Positions 1 through 5,809 are shown, counted from the first letter of the stretch. The stretch: DNA of 9,760 nucleotides from an uncultured Faecalibacterium sp. (GCA_934525405.1 CAKSZF010000051.1:1-9760), one strand, 5' to 3'. The notes: a model not told the origin generated them from the sequence alone. A program made the numbers and translations.

Positions 1-143
1 TGAACAACGGGGCAAAGATCCTGTATATGCTGGTCATGTTCATGGGTCGTGTGGGCCCGGTGGCCTTTGCCATGAGCTTGACTGCCAAACCGGACGACAA
101 CAAGCGCAAGATCATGCCGGTGGGGCATATCAACGTAGGTTAA
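1..143 (+). CDS. ktrB: KtrB/TrkH-family potassium uptake protein, C-terminal end (partial)
   Basis: Only the last 46 codons are present, read in the frame that begins at position 3 and ending at TAA 141-143. The residues NNGAKILYMLVMFMGRVGPV, followed by AFAMSL, match the last transmembrane helix of the TrkH/KtrB/HKT superfamily, where FxGRVGP is strongly conserved. A short charged cytoplasmic tail follows, and the protein ends with HINVG, as KtrB proteins often do. KtrB forms the membrane K+ channel dimer and normally works with a cytoplasmic RCK-type regulatory subunit, KtrA, which is not in this window. TrkH is the alternative assignment, but the short tail without a large extension suits KtrB better. 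A strong terminator begins 8 bases after the stop, so this is the last gene of its transcription unit. Confidence 0.8.
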   Translation, partial: NNGAKILYMLVMFMGRVGPVAFAMSLTAKPDDNKRKIMPVGHINVG

Positions 144-151
144 ATGAAAAG

Positions 152-188
152 CGGCGGCTGCACAAAGCACAGTGCAGCCGCCGTTTTT
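152..188 (+). terminator. Rho-independent terminator after ktrB
   Basis: A perfect 12-bp GC-rich stem (152-163 with 172-183) closes an 8-base loop and is followed at once by five T residues (184-188). It starts 8 bases after the stop codon of the potassium transporter. Confidence 0.9.
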
Positions 189-196
189 GGTGTTAA

Positions 197-294
197 ACGA
201 TTTTGAATGGCCTCCGCGTGCGCTTTGGCCATATTTTAAGGAAGATTATTTTTTACTTCGGGCTGACGGAGCGTCTGCGGACGCTCCGTCAGCC
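197..294 (+). repeat. Composite intergenic repeat, copy A (conserved block plus perfect hairpin)
   Basis: On the + strand the element begins with ACGATTTT (197-204). It continues as a GGCC-type hairpin (arms ATGGCC 207-212 and GGCCAT 227-232 around CTCCGC), then an AT-rich linker ending TTTTTTACTTC. It finishes with a perfect 15-bp stem (261-275 with 280-294) closed by a TGCG loop. The same order of parts recurs on the minus strand at 6135-6040. The leading block and linker align base by base with that copy, while the final stem sequence is unrelated. A second linker-like stretch and perfect hairpin follow at 303-364. Confidence 0.6.
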
Positions 295-319
295 CATTTT
301 CGCGGAAAGGATTTTGACT

Positions 320-364
320 AAAGCAATGTCGGACAGCCCGAAGGCTGTCCGACATTGCTTTTTT
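320..364. terminator. Perfect 19-bp hairpin, terminator between convergent ktrB and pepT
   Basis: The arms 320-338 and 343-361 are perfectly complementary around a CGAA loop, which reads UUCG on the minus strand. On + the stem runs into a T6 tract (359-364). On - it begins after an A6 tract but is followed only by a weak T run. It lies 46 bases after the pepT stop, so it may end pepT as well as catch + strand read-through. The c(UUCG)g loop on the minus strand favours use by pepT, while the T tract favours the + direction. Confidence 0.75.
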
Positions 365-409
365 ACAGGAGACTTTACGGCCCCTATTCTGTTATATCTA
401 AAAATAAAT

Positions 410-1627
410 TTACTCTGCGTACAGAGAAATGATATTCAGCACGATCTCGGTGCAACGGTCCATCCGCTCCACGGTAGTGCACTCGCACACGCCGTGGAAG
501 TTGAAGCCGCCGGTGCCCAGATTGGGGCAGGGCAGACCCATCCAGCTCAGGGTAGCGCCATCGGTGCCGCCGCGCACGGGCACCTCCACCGGCTCCAGAC
601 CGGCCATGCGCACAGCCTTGCGGGCAGTCTCGATGAGGTGGAAGTGGGGCTTGATCTTTTCCAGCATATTGCGGTAGCTGTCCTTGATCTCCACTTCCAC
701 GGTGCCTGCGCCGTACTTGCCGTTCAGGTAATCGGCAATGTCCTGCATATTGTCCTTCTTGAACTGCAGCTTGGCGGCATCGTGGTCGCGCAGGATGTAG
801 CCCAGCTTTGCGGTGGTAACGTCGCCGTACATCTGGCACAGGTGGTAGAAGCCCTGACGCCCCTCGGTGGTCTCGGGACGTGCCATCACGGGCAGGGCAC
901 CGTGGAACTCCATGGCAACGTTGGAGGCGTTGATCATGGTGTCCTTGGCAGAGCCGGGGTGCACCGAGAAGCCGTGGATGGTCACGGTGGCGGCAGCGGC
1001 GTTGAAGTTCTCGTACTCGATGTCACCGGCATCGCCGCCGTCCACCGTGTAGGCAAAGTCTGCGCCAAAGCCGGGGATATCGAACAGGTCGGCACCCTCG
1101 CCGATCTCCTCGTCCGGGGTAAAGCCGATGCACAGCTTGCCGTGAGGGCGGCCCTCGCGGATGACGGTCTCCACAGCGGTCATGATCTCAGCCACACCGG
1201 CTTTGTCGTCTGCACCCAGCAGGGTGGTGCCGTCGGTGGTGATTAGGGTCTCGCCCTTCATGGAGGCAAGGAAGGGGAAGGCGGAGACCTTCATCACCTT
1301 GCCGGTGGCGGGCAGCACCACGTCGCCGCCGTCATAGTTCTCGTGCAGGATGGGGTTCACGTTCTCGCCGCTGGCATCCGGGGCGGTGTCCATGTGGGCG
1401 ATCAGACCCAGCGCGGGCTTTTCCTCGCAGCCGGGGGTGGCGGGCAGGGAACCGTAGACGTAGCAGTGCTCGTCCACACGGGCGTCCTCCACGCCCAAAG
1501 CTTTCAGCTCCTCCACCAGCTTGTGAGCCAGATCAAACTCCCGCGCAGCGGAAGGATGGGTGCCGGACTCCGGGTCCGAGGTGGTGTAGACCTTGACGTA
1601 ATCAAGCAGTCGTTCATAGGCGCGCAT
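410..1627 (-). CDS. pepT: Peptidase T (tripeptide aminopeptidase, M20B)
   Basis: This is a cytoplasmic dizinc aminopeptidase that removes the N-terminal residue from tripeptides. The 405-residue product has the usual PepT length (E. coli about 408). Visible active-site elements are H78 and D80 in LIAHMDTAPD, the bridging D140 in LLGADDKAG, the catalytic E173 and metal ligand E174 in PDEEIGEGAD, D196 in YTVDGGD, and H378 in GTGGFNFHG. These correspond closely to the E. coli PepT ligand positions. The dimerisation-domain motif IHGFSVHPGSAKD lies at 218-229. The open frame extends to a GTG at 1639, but that codon touches the ribosome binding site. AAAGGAG near 1641-1646 sits about 11 bases before ATG 1627, giving MRAYERLLDYV. 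The gene is monocistronic and divergent from the dehydrogenase gene. Confidence 0.96.
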   Translation of the reverse strand: MRAYERLLDYVKVYTTSDPESGTHPSAAREFDLAHKLVEELKALGVEDARVDEHCYVYGSLPATPGCEEKPALGLIAHMDTAPDASGENVNPILHENYDGGDVVLPATGKVMKVSAFPFLASMKGETLITTDGTTLLGADDKAGVAEIMTAVETVIREGRPHGKLCIGFTPDEEIGEGADLFDIPGFGADFAYTVDGGDAGDIEYENFNAAAATVTIHGFSVHPGSAKDTMINASNVAMEFHGALPVMARPETTEGRQGFYHLCQMYGDVTTAKLGYILRDHDAAKLQFKKDNMQDIADYLNGKYGAGTVEVEIKDSYRNMLEKIKPHFHLIETARKAVRMAGLEPVEVPVRGGTDGATLSWMGLPCPNLGTGGFNFHGVCECTTVERMDRCTEIVLNIISLYAE

Positions 1628-1683
1628 AACAAAGCACACTCCTTTAGCAGTATTAAAGGATCACAGCCTGCGATCCATCTCCT

Positions 1684-1712
1684 ATCATACCCTGTTTTTT
1701 CTGTTTTGACAA
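1684..1712 (-). promoter_or_regulatory. pepT promoter
   Basis: On the minus strand, -35 TTGTCA (1712-1707) and -10 TATGAT (1689-1684) are separated by exactly 17 bases. Each box has one mismatch to the sigma-70/SigA consensus. The predicted start lies near 1677, leaving a leader of about 50 bases before the pepT ATG. Confidence 0.8.
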
Positions 1713-1802
1713 CCTTTTTTGCGCACTTGGGACAGAAAGCGCAGCTTCAACAACAAAATGAACAAAATTCACCTCGAAAAAGCTGTCCTCCACCCGCAAA
1801 CG

Positions 1803-1811
1803 TGCTACAAT
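1803..1811 (+). promoter_or_regulatory. Possible extended -10 promoter of the D-LDH gene
   Basis: TGC-TACAAT (1803-1811) is a TGn-extended -10 with one mismatch. At 17-bp spacing the -35 region is only CTGTCC (1783-1788), a 3/6 match, so the call rests on the extended -10. Transcription would begin near 1818, giving a leader of about 84 bases that can fold (see findings). Confidence 0.5.
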
Positions 1812-1901
1812 AAAGGCATACTTATAAAGGTGCAGGCACTCGCTGCAGGACGCGCTGCACAGGCACGCATTTTAGTAAAGAAGGATCGGAAGGAGAATTT
1901 T

Positions 1902-2897
1902 ATGGCAGTCAAAGTGTTTTTCTACACCCTGCGCCCCTACGATGAGCAGGGTATTCTGGAGGAGCTGGCAAAGCAGCGGGGCATCGAGTACGGCTATACC
2001 GAGGCGTATCCTACCATGGAGAACGCCCAGCTGGCCGCAGGCTACGATGCGGTATCGCTGACCCCCTGTGATATGAGCGCACCCATGCTGCAGCGCTTTC
2101 ACGACCTTGGGGTAAAGGCGGTCTGCTGCCGCTCCATCGGCTACGACCATGTGGACCTGGAAAAGGCCCGGGAGCTGGGCATGAAGGTGTCCAACGTGGA
2201 TTATCCCCCCAATGGCGTGGCGAACTTTGCCATTATGCTGATGCTGATGAGCCTGCGCAAGGCGGGGCACATCCTCAAGCGGGGCGAGCTGCAGGACTAC
2301 TCCCTGAAGGGCAAGATCGGCCGTGATATCTCCAACTGCACCGTGGGCGTTATCGGCACGGGGCGCATCGGGCAGACCGTGCTGAAGCACCTGTCCGGTT
2401 TTGGCTGCGAGCTGCTGGCTTACGACCTGTACCAGAACGACGAGGTGAAGAAGATCGCAAAGTATGTGCCGCTGGAGACCCTGCTTGCCGAGAGCGATGT
2501 TATCACCCTGCACACCAACGCTACCGAGGAGAACCACCACCTGCTCAACGCCGAGGCCTTTGCCAAGATGAAGCCCGGCGTGACCATCGTGAACACCGCC
2601 CGCGGCAAGCTGATCGACAGCGACGCTCTGCTGGCTGCGTTGGAAAGCGGGCAGGTGGGTGCTGCCGGTCTGGACGTGCTGGAAAACGAGAACGGCCTGT
2701 ACTACTACGACCGCATGGGCGATGTGATCCCCAATCCGGAGCTGGCTGCTCTGCGCGCCATGCCCAACGTGATCCTGACCGACCACACAGCCTTCTACAC
2801 CTACGAGGACGTAAAGAGCATGGTGCGCGGCGTGCTGGAAAGCGCCGCCGCCTTTGCCGAAGGCTCGCCCACCCGGCATGATGTGACCGACCGCTGA
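1902..2897 (+). CDS. ldhA: D-isomer-specific 2-hydroxyacid dehydrogenase, probably D-lactate dehydrogenase
   Basis: The predicted reaction is NADH-dependent reduction of pyruvate to D-lactate in the cytoplasm, which regenerates NAD+ in fermentation. The 331-residue length is typical. The substrate-binding half contains CCRSIGYDHVDLEKA (75-89) and PPNGVANFAIMLML (102-115). The Rossmann motif is VGVIGTGRIGQ (148-158), with D175 at the end of strand beta-2 (LLAYD), indicating NAD over NADP. The catalytic triad is R234 (NTARGKLID), E263 (GLDVLENENG) and H295 (TDHTAFYT). ATG 1902 was chosen because AAGGAG (1890-1895) lies 6 bases upstream. The frame opens earlier at 1719, but that stretch is non-coding leader. 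The VanH/D-LDH subgroup fits, and another 2-oxoacid such as 2-oxoisocaproate cannot be excluded. The gene is monocistronic. Confidence 0.88.
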   Translation: MAVKVFFYTLRPYDEQGILEELAKQRGIEYGYTEAYPTMENAQLAAGYDAVSLTPCDMSAPMLQRFHDLGVKAVCCRSIGYDHVDLEKARELGMKVSNVDYPPNGVANFAIMLMLMSLRKAGHILKRGELQDYSLKGKIGRDISNCTVGVIGTGRIGQTVLKHLSGFGCELLAYDLYQNDEVKKIAKYVPLETLLAESDVITLHTNATEENHHLLNAEAFAKMKPGVTIVNTARGKLIDSDALLAALESGQVGAAGLDVLENENGLYYYDRMGDVIPNPELAALRAMPNVILTDHTAFYTYEDVKSMVRGVLESAAAFAEGSPTRHDVTDR

Positions 2898-2912
2898 GAA
2901 ACCATAAAATGC

Positions 2913-2946
2913 AAAAATCGGACAGACCGCAGTCTGTCCGATTTTT
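2913..2946. terminator. Bidirectional terminator between D-LDH and PFK genes
   Basis: The perfect 15-bp inverted repeat has arms 2913-2927 and 2932-2946 and a 4-base loop, CGCA on + and TGCG on -. A5 begins one arm and T5 ends the other, so it reads as stem plus U-tract in both directions. It serves the two convergent genes (stops at 2895-2897 and 2976-2978). The TCGGACAG core also occurs in the hairpin at 320-361. Confidence 0.92.
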
Positions 2947-2975
2947 GTGCATAGTATCCCAACGCAAATTGATGC

Positions 2976-4055
2976 TCAGCCCAGACAGACGCCCATGCGG
3001 CGGGCCACGCTCAGCAGCTCGCAGTTTTCGGGCACATTGCGGGTCTTACCGGCAATGTCTGCCAGACGGTTCTCGGTCACCCGGCGGTTCACCATGGCCA
3101 CGGTCACGCCGTAGCGCTCCACCTCTACCAGCTGTGCGGCATAGCTGCCGAACTGGGTGGCCAGCACACGGTCGTAGGCGCTGGGGCTGCCGCCGCGCTG
3201 CATGTGACCCGGGATGCACACGCGGGTCTCCATGCCGGTCTTTTTCTGCACGGCCTGTGCAATGCGGTTGGTGGCGGTGGTGCCAAGGCCTGCCTCGGCA
3301 CGCTTGGCCATCCAGTCCTTGCGCTTCATGCGGGCTTCTTCGGTGTTGATGGCACCCTCGGCCACGGCAAGGATAGAGAAGTTCGAGCCCTTCTTGGCGC
3401 GGCGCTCCACAGCCTCGCATACGCGGTCGATATCGTAGGGCAGCTCAGGCAGCAGAATGATGTCCGCACCGCCGGCAATGCCGGAGTACAGGGTAAGCCA
3501 GCCGGCCTTGTTGCCCATGATCTCGATGCACATCACGCGGCTGTGGCTGCCGGCGGTGGTGTGGATGCGGTCGATGACGTCCGTGGCGATGTCCACAGCG
3601 GTGTGGAAGCCGAAGGTCACATCGGTGCCGTAGATATCGTTATCAATGGTCTTGGGCAGACCGATGATGTTCAGCCCTTCCTGCGAAAGCAGGTTGGCGG
3701 TCTTGTGGGTGCCGTTGCCGCCCAGACACAGCAGGCAGTCCAGCTTCGCCGCCTTGTAGGTCTTTTTCATAGCGGCGACCTTATCAATATTGTCGTCCTC
3801 CACCACACGCATCATCTTGAAGGGGGTGCGCTTGGTGCCCAGAATGGTGCCGCCTAGGGTCAGGATGCCGCGGAAGTCGTCCTCGGTCATCTCGCGGTAG
3901 TCGCCGTTGATCAGGCCACTGTAACCGTTGGCAATGCCCACGATCTCCACGTTATCCCCCATGCGGGCGTACAGTGCTTTTGCAACGCCGCGGATGGTGG
4001 CGTTCAGGCCCGGACAATCGCCGCCGGAAGTCAGGATACCAACACGTTTTTTCAT
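2976..4055 (-). CDS. pfkA: 6-phosphofructokinase (PfkA family, mixed ATP/PPi motif type)
   Basis: This enzyme commits fructose-6-phosphate to glycolysis as fructose-1,6-bisphosphate. The 359-residue product carries the PFK signatures: GGDCPGLNA (11-19), LGGTILGTKRTPF (67-79), GGNGTHKTANLL (112-123), PKTIDNDI (134-141, catalytic base D138), MGNKAGWL (180-187), EGA (233-235) and PGHMQRGGSPSAYDR (282-296). It is longer than E. coli PfkA (320). The phosphoryl-donor motif is unusual. ATP enzymes have GGDGS and PPi enzymes GGDDT, while here it is GGNG, with Asn at the usual Mg-linked Asp. K135 in PKTIDND is common in PPi-dependent and actinobacterial-type enzymes, where ATP-PFKs usually have Gly. 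G115 argues for ATP and K135 allows PPi, so the donor is open. ATG 4055 has AGAGGG 7 bases upstream. It is a single-gene unit convergent with the dehydrogenase. Confidence 0.92.
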   Translation of the reverse strand: MKKRVGILTSGGDCPGLNATIRGVAKALYARMGDNVEIVGIANGYSGLINGDYREMTEDDFRGILTLGGTILGTKRTPFKMMRVVEDDNIDKVAAMKKTYKAAKLDCLLCLGGNGTHKTANLLSQEGLNIIGLPKTIDNDIYGTDVTFGFHTAVDIATDVIDRIHTTAGSHSRVMCIEIMGNKAGWLTLYSGIAGGADIILLPELPYDIDRVCEAVERRAKKGSNFSILAVAEGAINTEEARMKRKDWMAKRAEAGLGTTATNRIAQAVQKKTGMETRVCIPGHMQRGGSPSAYDRVLATQFGSYAAQLVEVERYGVTVAMVNRRVTENRLADIAGKTRNVPENCELLSVARRMGVCLG

Positions 4056-4143
4056 TCAAATACCCTCTTTCGTTATCATTCAGGCAAAGCCGAACGGTCC
4101 GGCAAAGGGAGCCGGGCTGACCGGGGTCCTACCTCTTTATAGT

Positions 4144-4175
4144 ATTAGAGTATTCCGAAAGGGGAGTGCTGTCAA
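4144..4175 (-). promoter_or_regulatory. Possible pfkA promoter
   Basis: A perfect TTGACA lies on the minus strand at 4175-4170. At 17-bp spacing the -10 would be the poor TACTCT (4152-4147), while the better TCTAAT (4149-4144) is 20 bp away. Further TACTAT and TATAAA hexamers lie at 4144-4136. The -35 is clear and the -10 is not decided. The leader would be about 80 bases. Confidence 0.45.
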
Positions 4176-4219
4176 GAGAAAAACCAAAAATTTACAAGCC
4201 TGTGTGCAACGGAAGGCTG

Positions 4220-4237
4220 CTGTAAAAACTTTTACAG
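4220..4237. repeat. 18-base inverted repeat between divergent pfkA and tRNA promoters
   Basis: CTGTAAAA (4220-4227) and TTTTACAG (4230-4237) are perfect complements around 2 bases. The repeat lies 17 bases upstream of the tRNA -35 box and about 45 bases upstream of the pfkA -35. An 8-bp arm with a 2-base centre is more like a dimeric regulator site than an RNA hairpin. No regulator is identified. Confidence 0.4.
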
Positions 4238-4254
4238 AAAAACTGAAAAAATAG

Positions 4255-4283
4255 TTGACAAGCAGCCCGCTGGTGTGTATAAT
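4255..4283 (+). promoter_or_regulatory. Consensus promoter of the tRNA-Gln/tRNA-Pro unit
   Basis: TTGACA (4255-4260), a 17-base spacer and TATAAT (4278-4283) match the SigA consensus at all 12 positions, which suits a stable-RNA gene. Transcription should start near 4290. The first transcribed bases can form a 7-bp hairpin (TGTCAGC 4290-4296 with GCTGACA 4310-4316) ahead of the first tRNA. Confidence 0.95.
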
Positions 4284-4327
4284 ATCCCTTGTCAGCAACG
4301 CACGGCGCGGCTGACAGAACCGAATAT

Positions 4328-4401
4328 TGGGGATTTGCATAGTGGTAGTGCGGTAGACTCTGACTCTACTTGTGGGAGTTCGATTCTCTCATCCCCAACC
4401 A
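4328..4401 (+). tRNA. tRNA-Gln(CUG)
   Basis: The cloverleaf folds fully. The acceptor stem TGGGGAT (4328-4334) pairs with ATCCCCA (4391-4397). The D arm is 4337-4351. The anticodon stem GTAGA/TCTAC (4353-4357, 4365-4369) encloses loop CTCTGAC, giving anticodon CTG (4360-4362). The T arm is GGGAG-TTCGATT-CTCTC. Discriminator A4398 and an encoded CCA (4399-4401) follow. It reads CAG codons. Confidence 0.95.
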
Positions 4402-4402
4402 G

Positions 4403-4434
4403 AAAACCGCAGTCTCAACTGGCTGCGGTATTTT
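4403..4434 (+). other. Terminator-like hairpin in the spacer between the two tRNAs
   Basis: ACCGCAG (4406-4412) pairs with CTGCGGT (4423-4429). The upstream A4 and downstream ATTTT would lengthen the stem imperfectly and give a short U-tract. It may be a partial terminator that lowers tRNA-Pro relative to tRNA-Gln, or a processing signal. No separate promoter is visible for the second tRNA. Confidence 0.4.
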
Positions 4435-4510
4435 CGGGGCATAGCGCAGTTGGTAGCGCGCCTCGTTCGGGACGAGGAGGCCGTGGGTTCAAATCCCGCT
4501 GCTCCGACCA
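4435..4510 (+). tRNA. tRNA-Pro(CGG)
   Basis: The acceptor CGGGGCA (4435-4441) pairs with TGCTCCG (4500-4506) with one G-U pair. The D arm is 4444-4459. The anticodon stem CCTCG/CGAGG encloses loop TTCGGGA, so the anticodon is CGG (4468-4470). The T arm is GTGGG-TTCAAAT-CCCGC. Discriminator A4507 and an encoded CCA (4508-4510) follow. It reads CCG codons and is co-transcribed with tRNA-Gln, 33 bases away. Confidence 0.95.
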
Positions 4511-4547
4511 AAAAGACCAGTACACATTTGTGTACTGGTCTTTTTTT
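4511..4547 (+). terminator. Terminator of the tRNA unit
   Basis: The arms 4511-4525 and 4530-4544 form a perfect stem (AAAAGACCAGTACAC and its complement) starting directly after the CCA. A T7 tract runs from 4541 to 4547. Confidence 0.93.
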
Positions 4548-4568
4548 GCTTTTGCACGAACAGGCTGT

Positions 4569-4611
4569 AAAAAAGTGGCTCAGAAATACCGACAGGTGTT
4601 TCTGAGCCACT
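4569..4611 (-). terminator. Terminator of the queT-HAD unit
   Basis: On the minus strand a 13-bp perfect outer stem (4611-4599 with 4586-4574) extends by 4 further pairs including one G-U. It is followed by a T6 tract (4574-4569). It begins 4 bases after the HAD stop codon, so the two-gene unit ends here. Confidence 0.9.
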
Positions 4612-4615
4612 AATA

Positions 4616-5266
4616 TTATATCGTTTCCAGCAGTGCGGGCAGCTGGGCAAGGTCGTCGATAACGTAGGGGCTGGCCTTTTCCAGCCGGGCGCGGGACTGA
4701 TGCCCGCCGGTGTACAGCACACAAGTCGCACCAATGGCAGCAGCCACCTCGGCGTCGTGGTCGGTGTCGCCGACCATCACACAGGCCGCAGGGTCGATGC
4801 CGGTGCGGCGCAGATAATCGGTGCCAAGCTGTACCTTGCTTACGCCGTAAATGTCCGCAAGGCCGAGCAACTCGGTAAAAAAGCCTTGCAGACCCCGGGC
4901 GGATACCTGCTCGATCAGGTAATCACGGCGGGAGGCAGAAAGCACAGCCTGCTGCCAGCCCATACGGGCCAGCGTTTGCAGGGTGTCAACGGCGTGTGCC
5001 GTTACAGCGCAGCCGGGCACACCGGCGTTGTAGTGCTCCATAAAGCGGGCGGCAAGCTCCGGGTAGGGGTGCCGCGCAAAGTCGAACCCGGCACAGCGGT
5101 AGTAGTCCTCGATGGGAAAGCCGAACAGCTCCCGGTAGGCAGCCAGATCGTACCGCTGGGGGTAGCCGTGGGTCTCCAGCATCCAGTTCAGGCATTCGTG
5201 GGTAAAATCCACATCGTCCATCAGGGTACCGTTCCAGTCCCAGAAGATCATACCGTTTGGCTGCAT
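4616..5266 (-). CDS. HAD-superfamily hydrolase (PGPase-like phosphatase), in the queT operon
   Basis: This 216-residue cytoplasmic HAD phosphatase has all four motifs: I FWDWNGTLMDD with nucleophile D10, II VLSAS with S110, III K144 in GVSKVQLG, and IV MVGDTDHDAEVA with D167 and D171. The helical cap between residues 18 and about 85 indicates a C1-type cap as in phosphoglycolate phosphatase and beta-phosphoglucomutase. Position 12 is Asn instead of the Asp acid/base of DxDGT. DWNGT occurs repeatedly in clostridial HAD proteins. AAGGAGG lies 5 bases before ATG 5266. The gene starts 15 bases after the queT stop, with no terminator between, so it should also depend on the preQ1-III riboswitch transcript. 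The substrate is unknown. A role in handling phosphorylated queuosine precursors is suggested only by this context. Confidence 0.88.
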   Translation of the reverse strand: MQPNGMIFWDWNGTLMDDVDFTHECLNWMLETHGYPQRYDLAAYRELFGFPIEDYYRCAGFDFARHPYPELAARFMEHYNAGVPGCAVTAHAVDTLQTLARMGWQQAVLSASRRDYLIEQVSARGLQGFFTELLGLADIYGVSKVQLGTDYLRRTGIDPAACVMVGDTDHDAEVAAAIGATCVLYTGGHQSRARLEKASPYVIDDLAQLPALLETI

Positions 5267-5281
5267 GGAAACCTCCTTGTG

Positions 5282-5809
5282 TTATTCCGTCACAAACACC
5301 TTGCGCAGTGCGGCGTTGCTTTCGATCAGCTTTACCAGCACAACGCCCAGCACGGTGCAGCTGATCAGCTCGCCGATGCCCACCGAGATGCCGTTGGTGA
5401 TGCAGGCCAGCCAGATGGGTGCGCTGGACGTGGGGTCCGGGAACATCACGGCAATCTCAATGCCGATGATCACGGCGTTGAACAGCACCGGCGGCAGGCT
5501 GGCGGCAATGGCCAGACCCTTGAAGCGCACATTGCGCAGCTTGTAGGTGACAAGGCAGGCCAGCAGGGTGGCCAGCGTGCCAAAGATCACATCCACGATG
5601 GTGGAGCCCAGCAGGTTTGCAAGGAAGCAGCCCAGCACCACGCCCACGATGTACTCTGCACCGAACACGGGCAGCAGGCACAGAGCCTCGGCCACGCGCA
5701 CCTGCACAGCACCATAGGAAAGGGGCTGCAATGCCAGACACAGCACTACATAGATAGCTGCCACTACACCGCAGTGCACCAGCTTACGGACGGAAGAATT
5801 CTGATTCAT
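5282..5809 (-). CDS. queT: QueT: ECF transporter S component for queuosine precursors
   Basis: QueT is the predicted membrane substrate-binding subunit that takes up preQ1/preQ0 or queuine and docks with the shared ECF energy-coupling module (EcfA, EcfA', EcfT), which is encoded elsewhere. The 175-residue hydrophobic protein has about five to six membrane segments and QueT family blocks: VQVRVAEALCLLPVFG (35-50), GCFLANLLGS (60-69), DVIFGTLATLLA (73-84), LPPVLFNAVIIGIEI (105-119) and GELISCTVLG (146-155). ATG 5809 was chosen over a start at 5842 because GGAG (5817-5820) lies 7 bases upstream, and the upstream codons fall inside the riboswitch. Regulation is by the preQ1-III riboswitch directly upstream, which independently supports the substrate. 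It is the first gene of a two-gene unit with the HAD phosphatase. Confidence 0.95.
   Translation of the reverse strand: MNQNSSVRKLVHCGVVAAIYVVLCLALQPLSYGAVQVRVAEALCLLPVFGAEYIVGVVLGCFLANLLGSTIVDVIFGTLATLLACLVTYKLRNVRFKGLAIAASLPPVLFNAVIIGIEIAVMFPDPTSSAPIWLACITNGISVGIGELISCTVLGVVLVKLIESNAALRKVFVTE

Noticed and set aside
203..1246. 347-codon + strand open frame overlapping pepT
   Set aside because: It lies antisense to a gene with a complete set of PepT catalytic residues. The product is His/Gly/Ala/Val-rich with no motif, and it begins in the repeat without a ribosome binding site. It is a GC-driven shadow.
1872..2879. 335-codon minus-strand open frame over the D-LDH gene
   Set aside because: The opposite strand encodes all dehydrogenase motifs. 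The antisense product is low-complexity His/Gln/Val.
4401..4560. Integration site at the tRNA 3' ends
   Set aside because: No integrase and no repeat of the tRNA 3' end were seen nearby. The flanking hairpin is an ordinary terminator.
4275..4613. Open frames running through the two tRNA genes
   Set aside because: The tRNA cloverleaves, promoter and terminator fully explain this stretch.
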